From contig JBMNUL010000073.1 of NCBI GenBank assembly GCA_050946255.1, positions 1-12,659 of the forward strand: a DNA stretch of 12,659 nt, read 5' to 3'. Every line of letters starts with the position of its first letter. The stretch's first letter is position 1. The position numbers and the translations under genes are program-made. Source of the DNA: JBMNUL01 sp050946255 (GTDB lineage: Bacteria; Actinomycetota; Coriobacteriia; Coriobacteriales; CADBOM01). Shown piece by piece: positions 7,297 to 12,659 of this stretch. The notes beneath the pieces are model-generated. The model was given only the letters and a program-made list of their open reading frames with translations. It did not search any database and had not been told where the DNA came from.

Positions 7297-7407
7297 GAGG
7301 TTAGATCGGCTTTGCTTGGACAAGCTCGAGCGTCGGCATCGCCAGACCGAACTGCTGGAACTGAATTGGCTTTATGGTGGGGTCGGGTTGGCTGGGGACA
7401 TCGCCGG

Positions 7408-7941
7408 CTATTTCCCGGCAGCTTCCTGCTCAGCCTCTTCGAACTCCTCTGCGAACGTCGTGTTGGGCTCTATCGTCATCGTCTCGGCGTAGCCATTTGA
7501 GAGCAACTTCCCGTTGATTGTCTCCTCGACCACGGTTTGCGACAGGTCGCTCTCCTCCGATGGGTCGACAAGCCAAACGTACGCTAGCGTTCTGCCATAT
7601 TTATCGGTCTCTCCGTCCGTCTCGCTGACGAGCCATACATCCTTGCCCTCGATCTCTGATACGGTGTAATCCTTGGCTTCTTCCGCCGCCTCTGCCTCGT
7701 CTCCATTGAGCTCGGGCGTGTTCACCCCCGTGAACCTCACCTTCACTGAATTTCCGCCTGGCAGAGTCGTGACCCAGCACGTGTCCCCGTCAACGACCTC
7801 GTCCACATGCGCCTTCTGGAGCTCCAGACCGTCCGAGAGGGTCGTCTTCGAACTGAAGAGCGACGGGGAAATGACGAAATAGATTCCCATCGCAATTAAG
7901 ATCACAACCACGATTATTGCGAACGAACGCGAACCTCTCAT
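7408..7941 (-). CDS. Membrane-anchored thermonuclease-like protein (SNase domain)
   Basis: A 177-residue protein with an N-terminal signal anchor (hydrophobic 8-25) and an SNase-like OB-fold domain (PF00565), about 43-172. Staphylococcal nuclease is a calcium-dependent phosphodiesterase that cuts DNA and RNA. The equivalents of its catalytic residues are present: R69 in KVRFTGVNTPEL, E77 in the same block and R117 in DKYGRTLAYVW; the DGDT loop (51-54) supplies the metal-site aspartate. The second calcium ligand, Asp40 in the staphylococcal enzyme, is Asn74 here (VNTPE). The C-terminus is Glu/Ala-rich. It most likely works outside the membrane, in nucleotide scavenging or DNA turnover. The start is supported by AGGAG 10 bases upstream on the minus strand. 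The gene stands alone with its own promoter. Confidence 0.88.
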   Translation of the reverse strand: MRGSRSFAIIVVVILIAMGIYFVISPSLFSSKTTLSDGLELQKAHVDEVVDGDTCWVTTLPGGNSVKVRFTGVNTPELNGDEAEAAEEAKDYTVSEIEGKDVWLVSETDGETDKYGRTLAYVWLVDPSEESDLSQTVVEETINGKLLSNGYAETMTIEPNTTFAEEFEEAEQEAAGK

Positions 7942-7962
7942 GAAAACGGCACTCCTGTTTCT

Positions 7963-7995
7963 GGTCCCGAAGGTGGATTTCCAAGCATCGGGACC
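7963..7995 (-). promoter_or_regulatory. Leader hairpin just upstream of the nuclease ribosome-binding site
   Basis: GGTCCCGA (7963-7970) and TCGGGACC (7988-7995) form an 8-pair stem, and TGG/CCA can pair inside its loop. On the minus strand it lies within the predicted leader, seven bases before the AGGAG. There is no T-run, so it is not a terminator. It could affect translation or RNA stability. Confidence 0.5.
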
Positions 7996-8025
7996 TCAAG
8001 ATGTTTTCCAGCGAACCCCTAGAGA

Positions 8026-8055
8026 CTTATACTCCAAAGGATGGCAGATTTCCAA
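8026..8055 (-). promoter_or_regulatory. Promoter of the nuclease gene
   Basis: On the minus strand TTGGAA (8055-8050) and TATAAG (8031-8026) are separated by 18 bases. This is a plausible housekeeping sigma-factor promoter, giving a leader of roughly 75-80 bases to the ATG at 7941. Confidence 0.6.
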
Positions 8056-8147
8056 TTTGGAGCAGTGCATGGTTGCGATTGCGTGAGGTATCCTGAGGAA
8101 GAAGCAGGATGATTGCGCTGACAAGCAACTTGGATTCATGGAGGCCT

Positions 8148-8227
8148 CGAGGTCGAGCGCGAGCCGTGCAAAAATGTCATGATTGCACCGGCAATAGTCT
8201 AGGATTTCATGGAGATACTCGACCTCG
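8148..8227. repeat. Nested inverted repeats in the nuclease-methyltransferase spacer
   Basis: CGAGGTCGAG (8148-8157) is the exact reverse complement of CTCGACCTCG (8218-8227). Inside, GCCGTGCAA (8163-8171) can pair with TTGCACCGGC (8183-8192) with one bulge. The stretch lies in a 421-base space (7942-8362) without a supported gene, upstream of the methyltransferase. It resembles no riboswitch I know. A 10-base inverted repeat at this distance can arise by chance in a window this size. Confidence 0.4.
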
Positions 8228-8362
8228 GTCGCAAATTGCGCAAGGACTCCGTGATTGTGCTGTCAAACGCTTCTTATTTCATTGAGATTGTCACGGTTCG
8301 ATTTTGGACAAAGGGCTTTTGGAACTTTCGCTTTGCCCCGTGTTTATGGTTTGGAGGTCAAA

Positions 8363-9250
8363 TTGAGCGATTTTGGAGAGAGAAACGCCGAAGAGGGACT
8401 AAATAACCTCGGCAACAAGGTCGATGCGTATTTAAATATCGAGAGGGGCAACGACTCAAAATACTGGGATAGACTGGCCAGACCGTTCTCCGATTTCAAG
8501 AGACTTTCCGACTATGCACGGGACTTTCTCGATCTTGCCAAGATAAGGGAAGGCGAGAGCGTGCTGGACATGGGATGCGGTTCTGGAACTCTCTGCATTC
8601 CGCTATCCGACCGAGGTAACAGCGTTTTCGCGGCAGACTTCTCGGAGAAGATGCTAGAGTCGACCAGGCATGTCATCGAAGAAGAGGGGATAGGGAACAT
8701 CAAGCTTGTCAATTGCGCTTGGGAGGACGACTGGGATTCCGTTCCCGTCCCGGTATGCGACGTGGCAGTCGCGTCGCGCTCACTCATGGGCAGCGGCATC
8801 CCCGAATGCGTGCGCAAGCTAGATGCCCACGCGAAGCGTCGCGTTTGCATGACGGTCTCTGCGTCTCCCACGATGTTCCACAACATGTCGCTGGAGAAGT
8901 TCCTGGGCAGGGAGGTTTCACCAAAGCTCGGGGATTTAGAAGCCGCGGTGCGCACTGGATTAGAGCTGGAGCGCTTCGTGGAGGTATCCTATATCCGCTC
9001 TATAAGGATTGACGTTTACGACACCCCGCAACTTGTGGCAGAGCATCTGAAGAGAAAGCTCGGCGGTCTGCGCGATGGCGAGCAGGAGAGGTTCGAGGAG
9101 TATTGCGACAAGCACATCATCGAGTACCGTTGGAGAGACGGCGAGGCAAATGGATGGTGCTGCGACGAAGACCGCGAGTCCGCTTGGGCATTCGTGTCAT
9201 GGGACAAGGAACCCTACGCCGAGGCCAGGCTGGAAGTCCGGCATCACTGA
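8363..9250 (+). CDS. Class I SAM-dependent methyltransferase, substrate unknown
   Basis: The 295-residue product has a Rossmann-like methyltransferase core. Motif I is SVLDMGCGSGTLCIPL (66-81), the acidic SAM-ribose loop is FAADFSEKMLE (89-99), and an NIKLVNCAWEDDW segment (112-124) follows. The C-terminal 90 residues are specific, ending in a Trp/Cys-rich part with EYRWRDGEANGWCC (254-267). The start is taken as TTG at 8363 because GGAGG (8353-8357) lies five bases upstream; the open frame back to 8255 gives only unrelated sequence. The family includes enzymes acting on small molecules, quinones and corrinoid-related substrates, and nothing nearby identifies the target. It appears to be a single-gene unit, divergent from the nuclease and convergent with the DUF169 gene. 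Confidence 0.85.
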   Translation: MSDFGERNAEEGLNNLGNKVDAYLNIERGNDSKYWDRLARPFSDFKRLSDYARDFLDLAKIREGESVLDMGCGSGTLCIPLSDRGNSVFAADFSEKMLESTRHVIEEEGIGNIKLVNCAWEDDWDSVPVPVCDVAVASRSLMGSGIPECVRKLDAHAKRRVCMTVSASPTMFHNMSLEKFLGREVSPKLGDLEAAVRTGLELERFVEVSYIRSIRIDVYDTPQLVAEHLKRKLGGLRDGEQERFEEYCDKHIIEYRWRDGEANGWCCDEDRESAWAFVSWDKEPYAEARLEVRHH

Positions 9251-9285
9251 GCAATCTGAATAGCCATCTATTGGCAATCCGATGA

Positions 9286-9321
9286 AAAAGAAAGCGAGCC
9301 CCATGAAAATGAGGCTCGCTT
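9286..9321 (-). terminator. Terminator between the methyltransferase and the DUF169 gene
   Basis: AAGCGAGCC (9292-9300) pairs with GGCTCGCTT (9313-9321) around a 12-base loop. On the minus strand the stem is followed by TCTTTTTC and lies 12 bases after the DUF169 stop, a good terminator for that gene. For plus-strand methyltransferase transcription the T-run is poor, so it may act only weakly in that direction. Confidence 0.88.
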
Positions 9322-9333
9322 AATCTATTGCCC

Positions 9334-10098
9334 TTAAATCTCCTTCATCTCTTTTTCAAGATCTTCCATGATTCCGTTGAACTCGGAGAAGTAGGCCTGC
9401 CTGCTCTTGTGCCCCTCTAGCTCGATCGGCATGTTCTTGAGGTTCCCCAGCACCGTGGGAATCCAGTTGTAGGGAATCGAGATCAGAATCGTGGACGGGT
9501 CTGGATAGACTTCACGGCCATGCAGCCCGTGCACCATCGTAGGAAGAACGAAGTTGATGTTCCCGGAGAGGTACGGGTAGATGAGCAGCCAAGTGCATCC
9601 CATGACAGCCGTGAACTTGGACTGGTAGGCCACGCCGGTGGACCTCGTGGCAGCTCTCATTATCACCTCGCCCTTTTCTGGGGTGGTGCTGATGACAAGG
9701 ACATCCGGTTCGAAGTTCATCTTCTTGACGGGTGCAAACGAGACGAAGTTGACATCCCCTTCTTTAAAGGTCGAGATCTGCGGGTAGAGCTTCGCATTGT
9801 TGCGCGAGTTGTCGAACACTCCGAGACGCTCGCCGATCTGACCGCTCTCGGCAAACGGGGTCATTGGCTCCATGCCGAGGAAGATCTTTCCAACGCAGCT
9901 CTGCGGATCGTCATGAGAGATGTAGAACGCCCTATCCTTAACCTGAGATGCCCTGAGGAGCTCGCAAAGCGATTTGGGGTCGTCGCCCTGCTCGTAATGG
10001 TCGATGTTCTTGGGACGGAAGAAGTCGAACTTGACTCCTACGGGGGAATCTTCGAGTCCAACTAGGTCGAGAGCGTCGTAATCGTTGGGAATCACCAT
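9334..10098 (-). CDS. DUF169 family protein (COG2043)
   Basis: This 254-residue cytoplasmic protein matches the DUF169 (PF02596) pattern, a family common in anaerobic bacteria and archaea and without an agreed function. Seen in the sequence: an N-terminal SPVGVKFDF block (18-26), SLCELLRAS (43-51) with C45, SCVGKIFLGM (67-76) with C68, FAPVKKMNFEPDVLVISTTP (121-140), VMGCTWLLIYPYLSGNINF (165-183) with C168, and a conserved-looking PTMVHGLHGREVYPD stretch. The three cysteines sit in the blocks usual for the family and might bind a metal or cluster; that is inference. AGGAG lies six bases before the ATG. It is a single-gene unit ended by the hairpin at 9292-9321. No flanking gene suggests a pathway. 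Confidence 0.82.
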   Translation of the reverse strand: MVIPNDYDALDLVGLEDSPVGVKFDFFRPKNIDHYEQGDDPKSLCELLRASQVKDRAFYISHDDPQSCVGKIFLGMEPMTPFAESGQIGERLGVFDNSRNNAKLYPQISTFKEGDVNFVSFAPVKKMNFEPDVLVISTTPEKGEVIMRAATRSTGVAYQSKFTAVMGCTWLLIYPYLSGNINFVLPTMVHGLHGREVYPDPSTILISIPYNWIPTVLGNLKNMPIELEGHKSRQAYFSEFNGIMEDLEKEMKEI

Positions 10099-10155
10099 GT
10101 CAATCTCCTCATCTTGGTCAGCTGCGGATCGGGAACCGGAAAGTCCATCCGTGAG

Positions 10156-10180
10156 ACCCTTCCCGCAGAATTTGAAGGGT
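10156..10180. repeat. Inverted repeat upstream of the DUF169 gene
   Basis: ACCCTTC (10156-10162) and GAAGGGT (10174-10180) form an inverted repeat with an 11-base centre, about 58-82 bases upstream of the DUF169 start codon. The position would suit an operator or a leader hairpin. It is short and could be chance. No convincing -35/-10 pair was found in 10099-10227. Confidence 0.4.
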
Positions 10181-10227
10181 TAAAAGAAGTTTACAACAAT
10201 GCATAGAGGAGCTGGTGTTGGGACAAT

Positions 10228-10253
10228 GAAAAAGCTCCCCAGTTGGGGAGCTC
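10228..10253 (-). terminator. Terminator of the tRNA-Gln/tRNA-Glu unit
   Basis: On the minus strand AGCTCCCC, loop AACT and GGGGAGCT (10252-10233) form an 8-pair perfect stem. It is followed by a run of five T, ending the unit 9 bases after the CCA end of tRNA-Glu. It also shields the DUF169 gene downstream from read-through. Confidence 0.93.
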
Positions 10254-10261
10254 GAAATTCT

Positions 10262-10338
10262 TGGTAGCCCGTACCAGATTCGAACTGGTGATCTCCGCCT
10301 TGAGAGGGCGGCGTCCTAAACCGCTAGACGAACGGGCC
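10262..10338 (-). tRNA. tRNA-Glu (anticodon CTC)
   Basis: Read on the minus strand the molecule starts GGCCCGTTCGTCTAGCGG and ends ACGGGCTACCA, with CCA encoded. The acceptor stem is GGCCCGT/ACGGGCT with a G-U first pair. The anticodon stem CCGCC/GGCGG carries the loop CTCTCAA, so the anticodon is CTC (reads GAG). The T arm has GTTCGAATC. The D arm shows the usual TCTAGCGGTTTAGGA. This is a normal glutamate isoacceptor, the second gene of the two-tRNA unit. Confidence 0.96.
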
Positions 10339-10365
10339 ATGAAAAACTCTGCAGAGGCTCTCTAA

Positions 10366-10439
10366 TGGCTGGGGTAGGAGGAGTCGAACCCCCACTGACA
10401 GAACCAGAATCTGCTGTCCTACCATTAGACGATACCCCA
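10366..10439 (-). tRNA. tRNA-Gln (anticodon CTG)
   Basis: Read on the minus strand it starts TGGGGTATCGTCTAATGG and ends TACCCCAGCCA, with CCA encoded. The acceptor stem TGGGGTA/TACCCCA has the weak U-A first pair typical of tRNA-Gln. The anticodon stem GCAGA/TCTGT carries the loop TTCTGGT, anticodon CTG (reads CAG). The T arm has GGTTCGACTCC. It lies 27 bases upstream of tRNA-Glu in the same unit. Confidence 0.95.
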
Positions 10440-10452
10440 GTGCATGGAGCCT

Positions 10453-10469
10453 GGGGCACAAGGTGCCCC
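10453..10469 (-). promoter_or_regulatory. Hairpin in the 5' leader of pre-tRNA-Gln
   Basis: GGGGCAC and GTGCCCC form a 7-pair stem with a three-base loop, between the promoter and the mature 5' end of tRNA-Gln. RNase P would remove it. It may protect the primary transcript or simply be neutral. Confidence 0.55.
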
Positions 10470-10485
10470 GCAAACGCAAGTAGAG

Positions 10486-10514
10486 ATATTACCGAAGCCG
10501 GGCGATGTTTTCAA
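10486..10514 (-). promoter_or_regulatory. Promoter of the tRNA-Gln/tRNA-Glu unit
   Basis: On the minus strand TTGAAA (10514-10509), a 17-base spacer and TAATAT (10491-10486) make a strong-looking housekeeping promoter. The start of transcription would be near 10479, about 40 bases before the mature tRNA-Gln. Confidence 0.8.
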
Positions 10515-10534
10515 GCAATATCCAAAAGTTGGGC

Positions 10535-10559
10535 AAAAATTCGCGAAACGAAAACGCGA
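10535..10559 (-). terminator. Possible terminator of the aldo/keto reductase gene
   Basis: On the minus strand TCGCG (10559-10555) and CGCGA (10545-10541) form a short stem with a nine-base loop. It is followed by ATTTTTG, about 22 bases after the reductase stop. The stem is short, so it may be weak. Confidence 0.45.
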
Positions 10560-10580
10560 GCGGCATGCCTTTCACCTGCA

Positions 10581-11735
10581 TCAATTTTGCGCAAAGACCT
10601 TGGATGCCTCTGCCATCTTATCTGCAATCGCCACTCCGAAAGGGCACCTGCTCTCGCACTGCCTGCAAGCTATGCAATCGTCGGCATTCGCGCTCATGTT
10701 CCTGTAGTGCTCCCTAACGGATTCCGGCACCTTGTCCTGTGCTTTGGCGAGGTCGAGCAACTTGTTGGTCATTGCAATGTCGATTCCTTTAACACATGGC
10801 GAGCAGTGTCCGCAATAGGTGCACTGCCCTCTGTAAGAGTGCTTGGGAGCGTTGGAGAGGACGCTCTGGTAGTCCCTCTCCTCATCGCTGGCGTTGCAGT
10901 AGGCAAGCGCCTCCTCGGCCTGTTGCATCGTCTTCACTCCGACCATCATGCTCGAGACCGCCGGCTGGTCCAGTGCGTATGAGATGCACTGCACGGGAGT
11001 CATCGCAACGCCGAACGGGGACTTCTTGGCGTCGAGCAGGATTCCACCCGCAAAACCCTTCATGACCGTGATTCCGATTCCGCGCTCCTCGCACATCTGG
11101 TAGAGTTCTGTTCGCTCGGGGTTCGAGCTTGCAAGCTCCTCGGCATCCAGCGCTCCTTCCGCCTGGATGTCCTCGATCCTGCTAATCGCCGGCATCATGT
11201 CGTATGCGGCGTTGATGCTGAACATCATCGACTCGAATTCGCCGGACTGGGCGGCAACTTTTCCAACCGTGGCGCTGTGGGTCGATATGCCAACGTGTCC
11301 GATGGTCCCGCTCTTCTTGAGCTCGTGCACATAGTCTATGTAGCCGTTTGACATGAGGTTGTCCCAGTCCTCGAGGTCGTCCACATAGTGGACCATCCCG
11401 AAGTCGATGTGGTCGGTCTGAAGCCTCATCAGCAAGTCATCGAAAGCGGGCTTCACCTTGTCGAGATCCCGCGTGCGCACATACTGGCCGTATTGCCAAG
11501 TCGAGCCTATATGGCCCTGTATGAGCCATTCCCCGCGCCAGCCCTTGAGCACCCTGCCAAGCTTGCTGCGGTCCTTTGGGTCCGACATCCAGCAGTCCAG
11601 GATATTCGTGCCTTCTCCGTGCATCCTCTCCATGACCTTGAGGAGCAGTGCGTCGTCCATTTCCCCGACCCACTCGGCCCCGAATCCTATCTCGCCAACT
11701 TCAACGCCGGTTTTCCCGAGCATGTTCTTCTTCAT
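10581..11735 (-). CDS. Aldo/keto reductase-like protein with C-terminal double [4Fe-4S] ferredoxin domain
   Basis: The 384-residue protein has an aldo/keto reductase barrel (about 1-290; start KNMLGKTGVEVGEIGFGA) fused to a ferredoxin-like tail (COG1453 type). Cluster motifs are C305-x2-C308-x2-C311-x2-C314 and C354-x2-C357-x2-C360-x3-C364-P. The barrel keeps Asp47 (NILDCWMSD) and the strand-4 His116 (DFGMVHYVDD). The usual active-site Tyr (in DTAxxYG) is not seen, and the place of the catalytic Lys reads LIQGHIG. It probably works as a cytoplasmic oxidoreductase taking electrons through its clusters, rather than as a plain NADPH-dependent carbonyl reductase; substrate unknown. AGGAG lies six bases before the ATG. 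The gene is divergent from the second methyltransferase and ends upstream of the tRNA promoter. Confidence 0.9.
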   Translation of the reverse strand: MKKNMLGKTGVEVGEIGFGAEWVGEMDDALLLKVMERMHGEGTNILDCWMSDPKDRSKLGRVLKGWRGEWLIQGHIGSTWQYGQYVRTRDLDKVKPAFDDLLMRLQTDHIDFGMVHYVDDLEDWDNLMSNGYIDYVHELKKSGTIGHVGISTHSATVGKVAAQSGEFESMMFSINAAYDMMPAISRIEDIQAEGALDAEELASSNPERTELYQMCEERGIGITVMKGFAGGILLDAKKSPFGVAMTPVQCISYALDQPAVSSMMVGVKTMQQAEEALAYCNASDEERDYQSVLSNAPKHSYRGQCTYCGHCSPCVKGIDIAMTNKLLDLAKAQDKVPESVREHYRNMSANADDCIACRQCESRCPFGVAIADKMAEASKVFAQN

Positions 11736-11835
11736 GTGAAACTCCTATTGATGCATCTTCCGAAAGACGATTCGGATTCTCCCACCCAGACAATTTCGAA
11801 TTTCCCTCCCCAACCATGTTACTAGAAGGCGATGT

Positions 11836-11918
11836 CTCCAGCGTAGGTGGAAAGGGCCGGAATGGCTCTAGGTTGACATCAAGAAGCTAACAATGGCTCC
11901 AGCGTAGATGGAAAGGGC
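11836..11918. repeat. Near-perfect 22-base direct repeat in the reductase-methyltransferase spacer
   Basis: Copies at 11836-11857 and 11897-11918 read CTCCAGCGTAG, then G or A, then TGGAAAGGGC, with a single mismatch and 61 bases between starts. An additional AATGGCTC occurs at 11861 and 11892. A 22-base repeat with one mismatch is not expected by chance at this distance. They may be paired protein-binding sites for the divergent genes, or a local duplication. The 300-base spacer 11736-12035 otherwise holds no gene. Confidence 0.75.
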
Positions 11919-11967
11919 GCGTAACGCCGATTGCTGGGAGAATGAAAGCGCTGCCAGTCCCAGCTAA

Positions 11968-11973
11968 TATAAT
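11968..11973 (+). promoter_or_regulatory. -10 box of the second methyltransferase gene
   Basis: A perfect TATAAT stands 63 bases before the start codon. No -35 hexamer is found at 16-18 bases upstream and there is no TGn extension, so activator help is plausible. The nearer repeat copy ends 49 bases upstream of this box. Confidence 0.45.
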
Positions 11974-12035
11974 CGATTCAGAAACCTGTTGGTTCAATGC
12001 TCTCTGGGTCCGTCCCGGTCTTTGTGGAGGAAAAG

Positions 12036-12659
12036 ATGGAATACGAATACGACCAGCCAATCGAGGTCTATCACAACACTTGCCTGCCCGAGGAGAACCA
12101 AGATGGGTTCAACATGCTCGAGCGCATGAACGGAGGGCACCACGCCGAGCTTGCCAAATGGGGTTTTGGGAACCTCTCGATGAAGGGCGACGAGCACTCG
12201 CTAGACCTGGGCTGCGGCGGAGGAGCGAATCTCTCCAGGCTTCTCACCATGTGTCCAGATGGCTCTGCGACTGGTCTCGACTACTCCCAGGCAAGCGTCG
12301 ATTTCTCCAAGAAGACCAACTCGCAGGCTATTTTGGACGGCAAGTGCGAGGTCGTGAGGGGTGACGTCGCCAATCTGCCATTCGACGATTGCAGCTTCGA
12401 CCTCGTGACGGCATTCGAGACCATTTATTTCTGGCCGGATATCCCCTCTGCGTTCTCTGAAGCTCTCAGGGTTTTGAGGCCGGGTGGCAGGTTCATGGTC
12501 TGCAACGAGGCCGATGGAGTCAACGACACTGCGGAGAAATGGACCAACATCATCGAGGAGATGACGGTCTACACTCCCGAGCAGGTGAGTTCGTTCATGG
12601 GTGATGCCGGGTTCGTTGACATCCAGGTATTCGGCAATGCCGAGCGTGGCTGGATGGCA
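12036..12659 (+). CDS. Class I SAM-dependent methyltransferase, truncated by the window end
   Basis: The first 208 codons are present and the stop lies beyond the window. GGAGG (12026-12030) is five bases before the ATG. The Rossmann core is clear: motif I SLDLGCGGGANLSRLL (55-70), the acidic residue after strand 2 in TGLDYSQASVDFSKK (79-93), CEVVRGDVANLPFDDCSFDLV (104-124) and EALRVLRPGGRFMV (142-155). This is the methyltransferase 11/25 type (UbiE/small-molecule family). The N-terminus is Glu/Tyr-rich (MEYEYDQPIEVYHNTCLPEE). It shows no close similarity to the methyltransferase at 8363 beyond the common fold. The substrate cannot be told; the divergent iron-sulfur reductase is the only neighbour seen. 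Confidence 0.88.
   Translation, partial: MEYEYDQPIEVYHNTCLPEENQDGFNMLERMNGGHHAELAKWGFGNLSMKGDEHSLDLGCGGGANLSRLLTMCPDGSATGLDYSQASVDFSKKTNSQAILDGKCEVVRGDVANLPFDDCSFDLVTAFETIYFWPDIPSAFSEALRVLRPGGRFMVCNEADGVNDTAEKWTNIIEEMTVYTPEQVSSFMGDAGFVDIQVFGNAERGWMA

Noticed and set aside
7297..7407. Open stretch that could read as a small amphipathic protein fragment on the plus strand between the hairpin and the nuclease 3' end
   Set aside because: No start with a ribosome site, no recognisable domain, and it runs into the antisense of the nuclease gene.
8209..8406. 65-codon frame starting at an ATG ahead of the methyltransferase
   Set aside because: No good ribosome-binding site, an overlap with the supported TTG start at 8363, and an unusual composition rich in Trp, Phe and Arg.
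9520..10065. 181-codon plus-strand frame antisense to the DUF169 gene
   Set aside because: The minus-strand frame has a good ribosome site, a terminator and the DUF169 pattern, so the plus-strand frame is its mirror.
11873..11878. Perfect TTGACA between the two 22-base repeats
   Set aside because: No -10-like hexamer lies 16-18 bases downstream, and the TATAAT at 11968 is far too distant to pair with it.

Overview
The window looks like the chromosome of a moderately GC-rich, probably anaerobic Actinomycetota. I favour the class Coriobacteriia, at moderate confidence. The reasons are: the tail of ftsZ followed by pgeF, yggS, sepF, proC, yggT and divIVA, with no ylmH gene between yggT and divIVA as Firmicutes usually have; an unusually long acidic linker in SepF; a secreted protein made of three cell-wall-binding repeats plus a CAP domain; and genes typical of anaerobes (an iron-sulfur aldo/keto reductase and a DUF169 protein). 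Arginine is often coded by AGG or AGA. No species can be named from this.

Left part (1-4644, all + strand): the distal end of the division and cell-wall (dcw) cluster. It starts in the last 25 codons of ftsZ and runs through pgeF (cell-wall-precursor editing or multicopper oxidase family), yggS (PLP homeostasis), sepF (membrane anchor of the Z-ring), proC (proline synthesis), yggT (small membrane protein) and divIVA (polar or septal coiled-coil scaffold). sepF/proC and proC/yggT overlap by 1 and 4 bases, so translational coupling is likely. The run ends at an intrinsic terminator at 4608-4644.

Middle part (4685-9250): rnpB, the RNase P RNA, lies on the minus strand and converges on the divIVA terminator. 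Divergent from it is a 629-residue exported cell-wall-binding/CAP protein, followed by its own hairpin terminator. A membrane-anchored thermonuclease-like protein (minus strand) is divergent from a SAM-dependent methyltransferase (plus strand). The 421-base space between these two holds a good promoter, a leader hairpin and a nested inverted-repeat structure.

Right part (9292-12659): a bidirectional terminator separates the methyltransferase from a minus-strand DUF169 gene. Then come tRNA-Glu(CTC) and tRNA-Gln(CTG) on the minus strand, with a clear promoter and terminator, and a minus-strand aldo/keto reductase with two [4Fe-4S] motifs but a degenerate catalytic tetrad. Last is a second, truncated methyltransferase on the plus strand. 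Its upstream region holds a near-perfect 22-base direct repeat and a TATAAT box.

No mobile element, CRISPR array, toxin-antitoxin pair or phage gene was seen. The left part is an ordinary core region. The right part is a series of mostly single-gene transcription units. I saw no clear new multi-gene system; the most useful leads are the upstream direct repeats, the degenerate reductase, the structured non-coding stretch at 8148-8227 and the CAP fusion protein.
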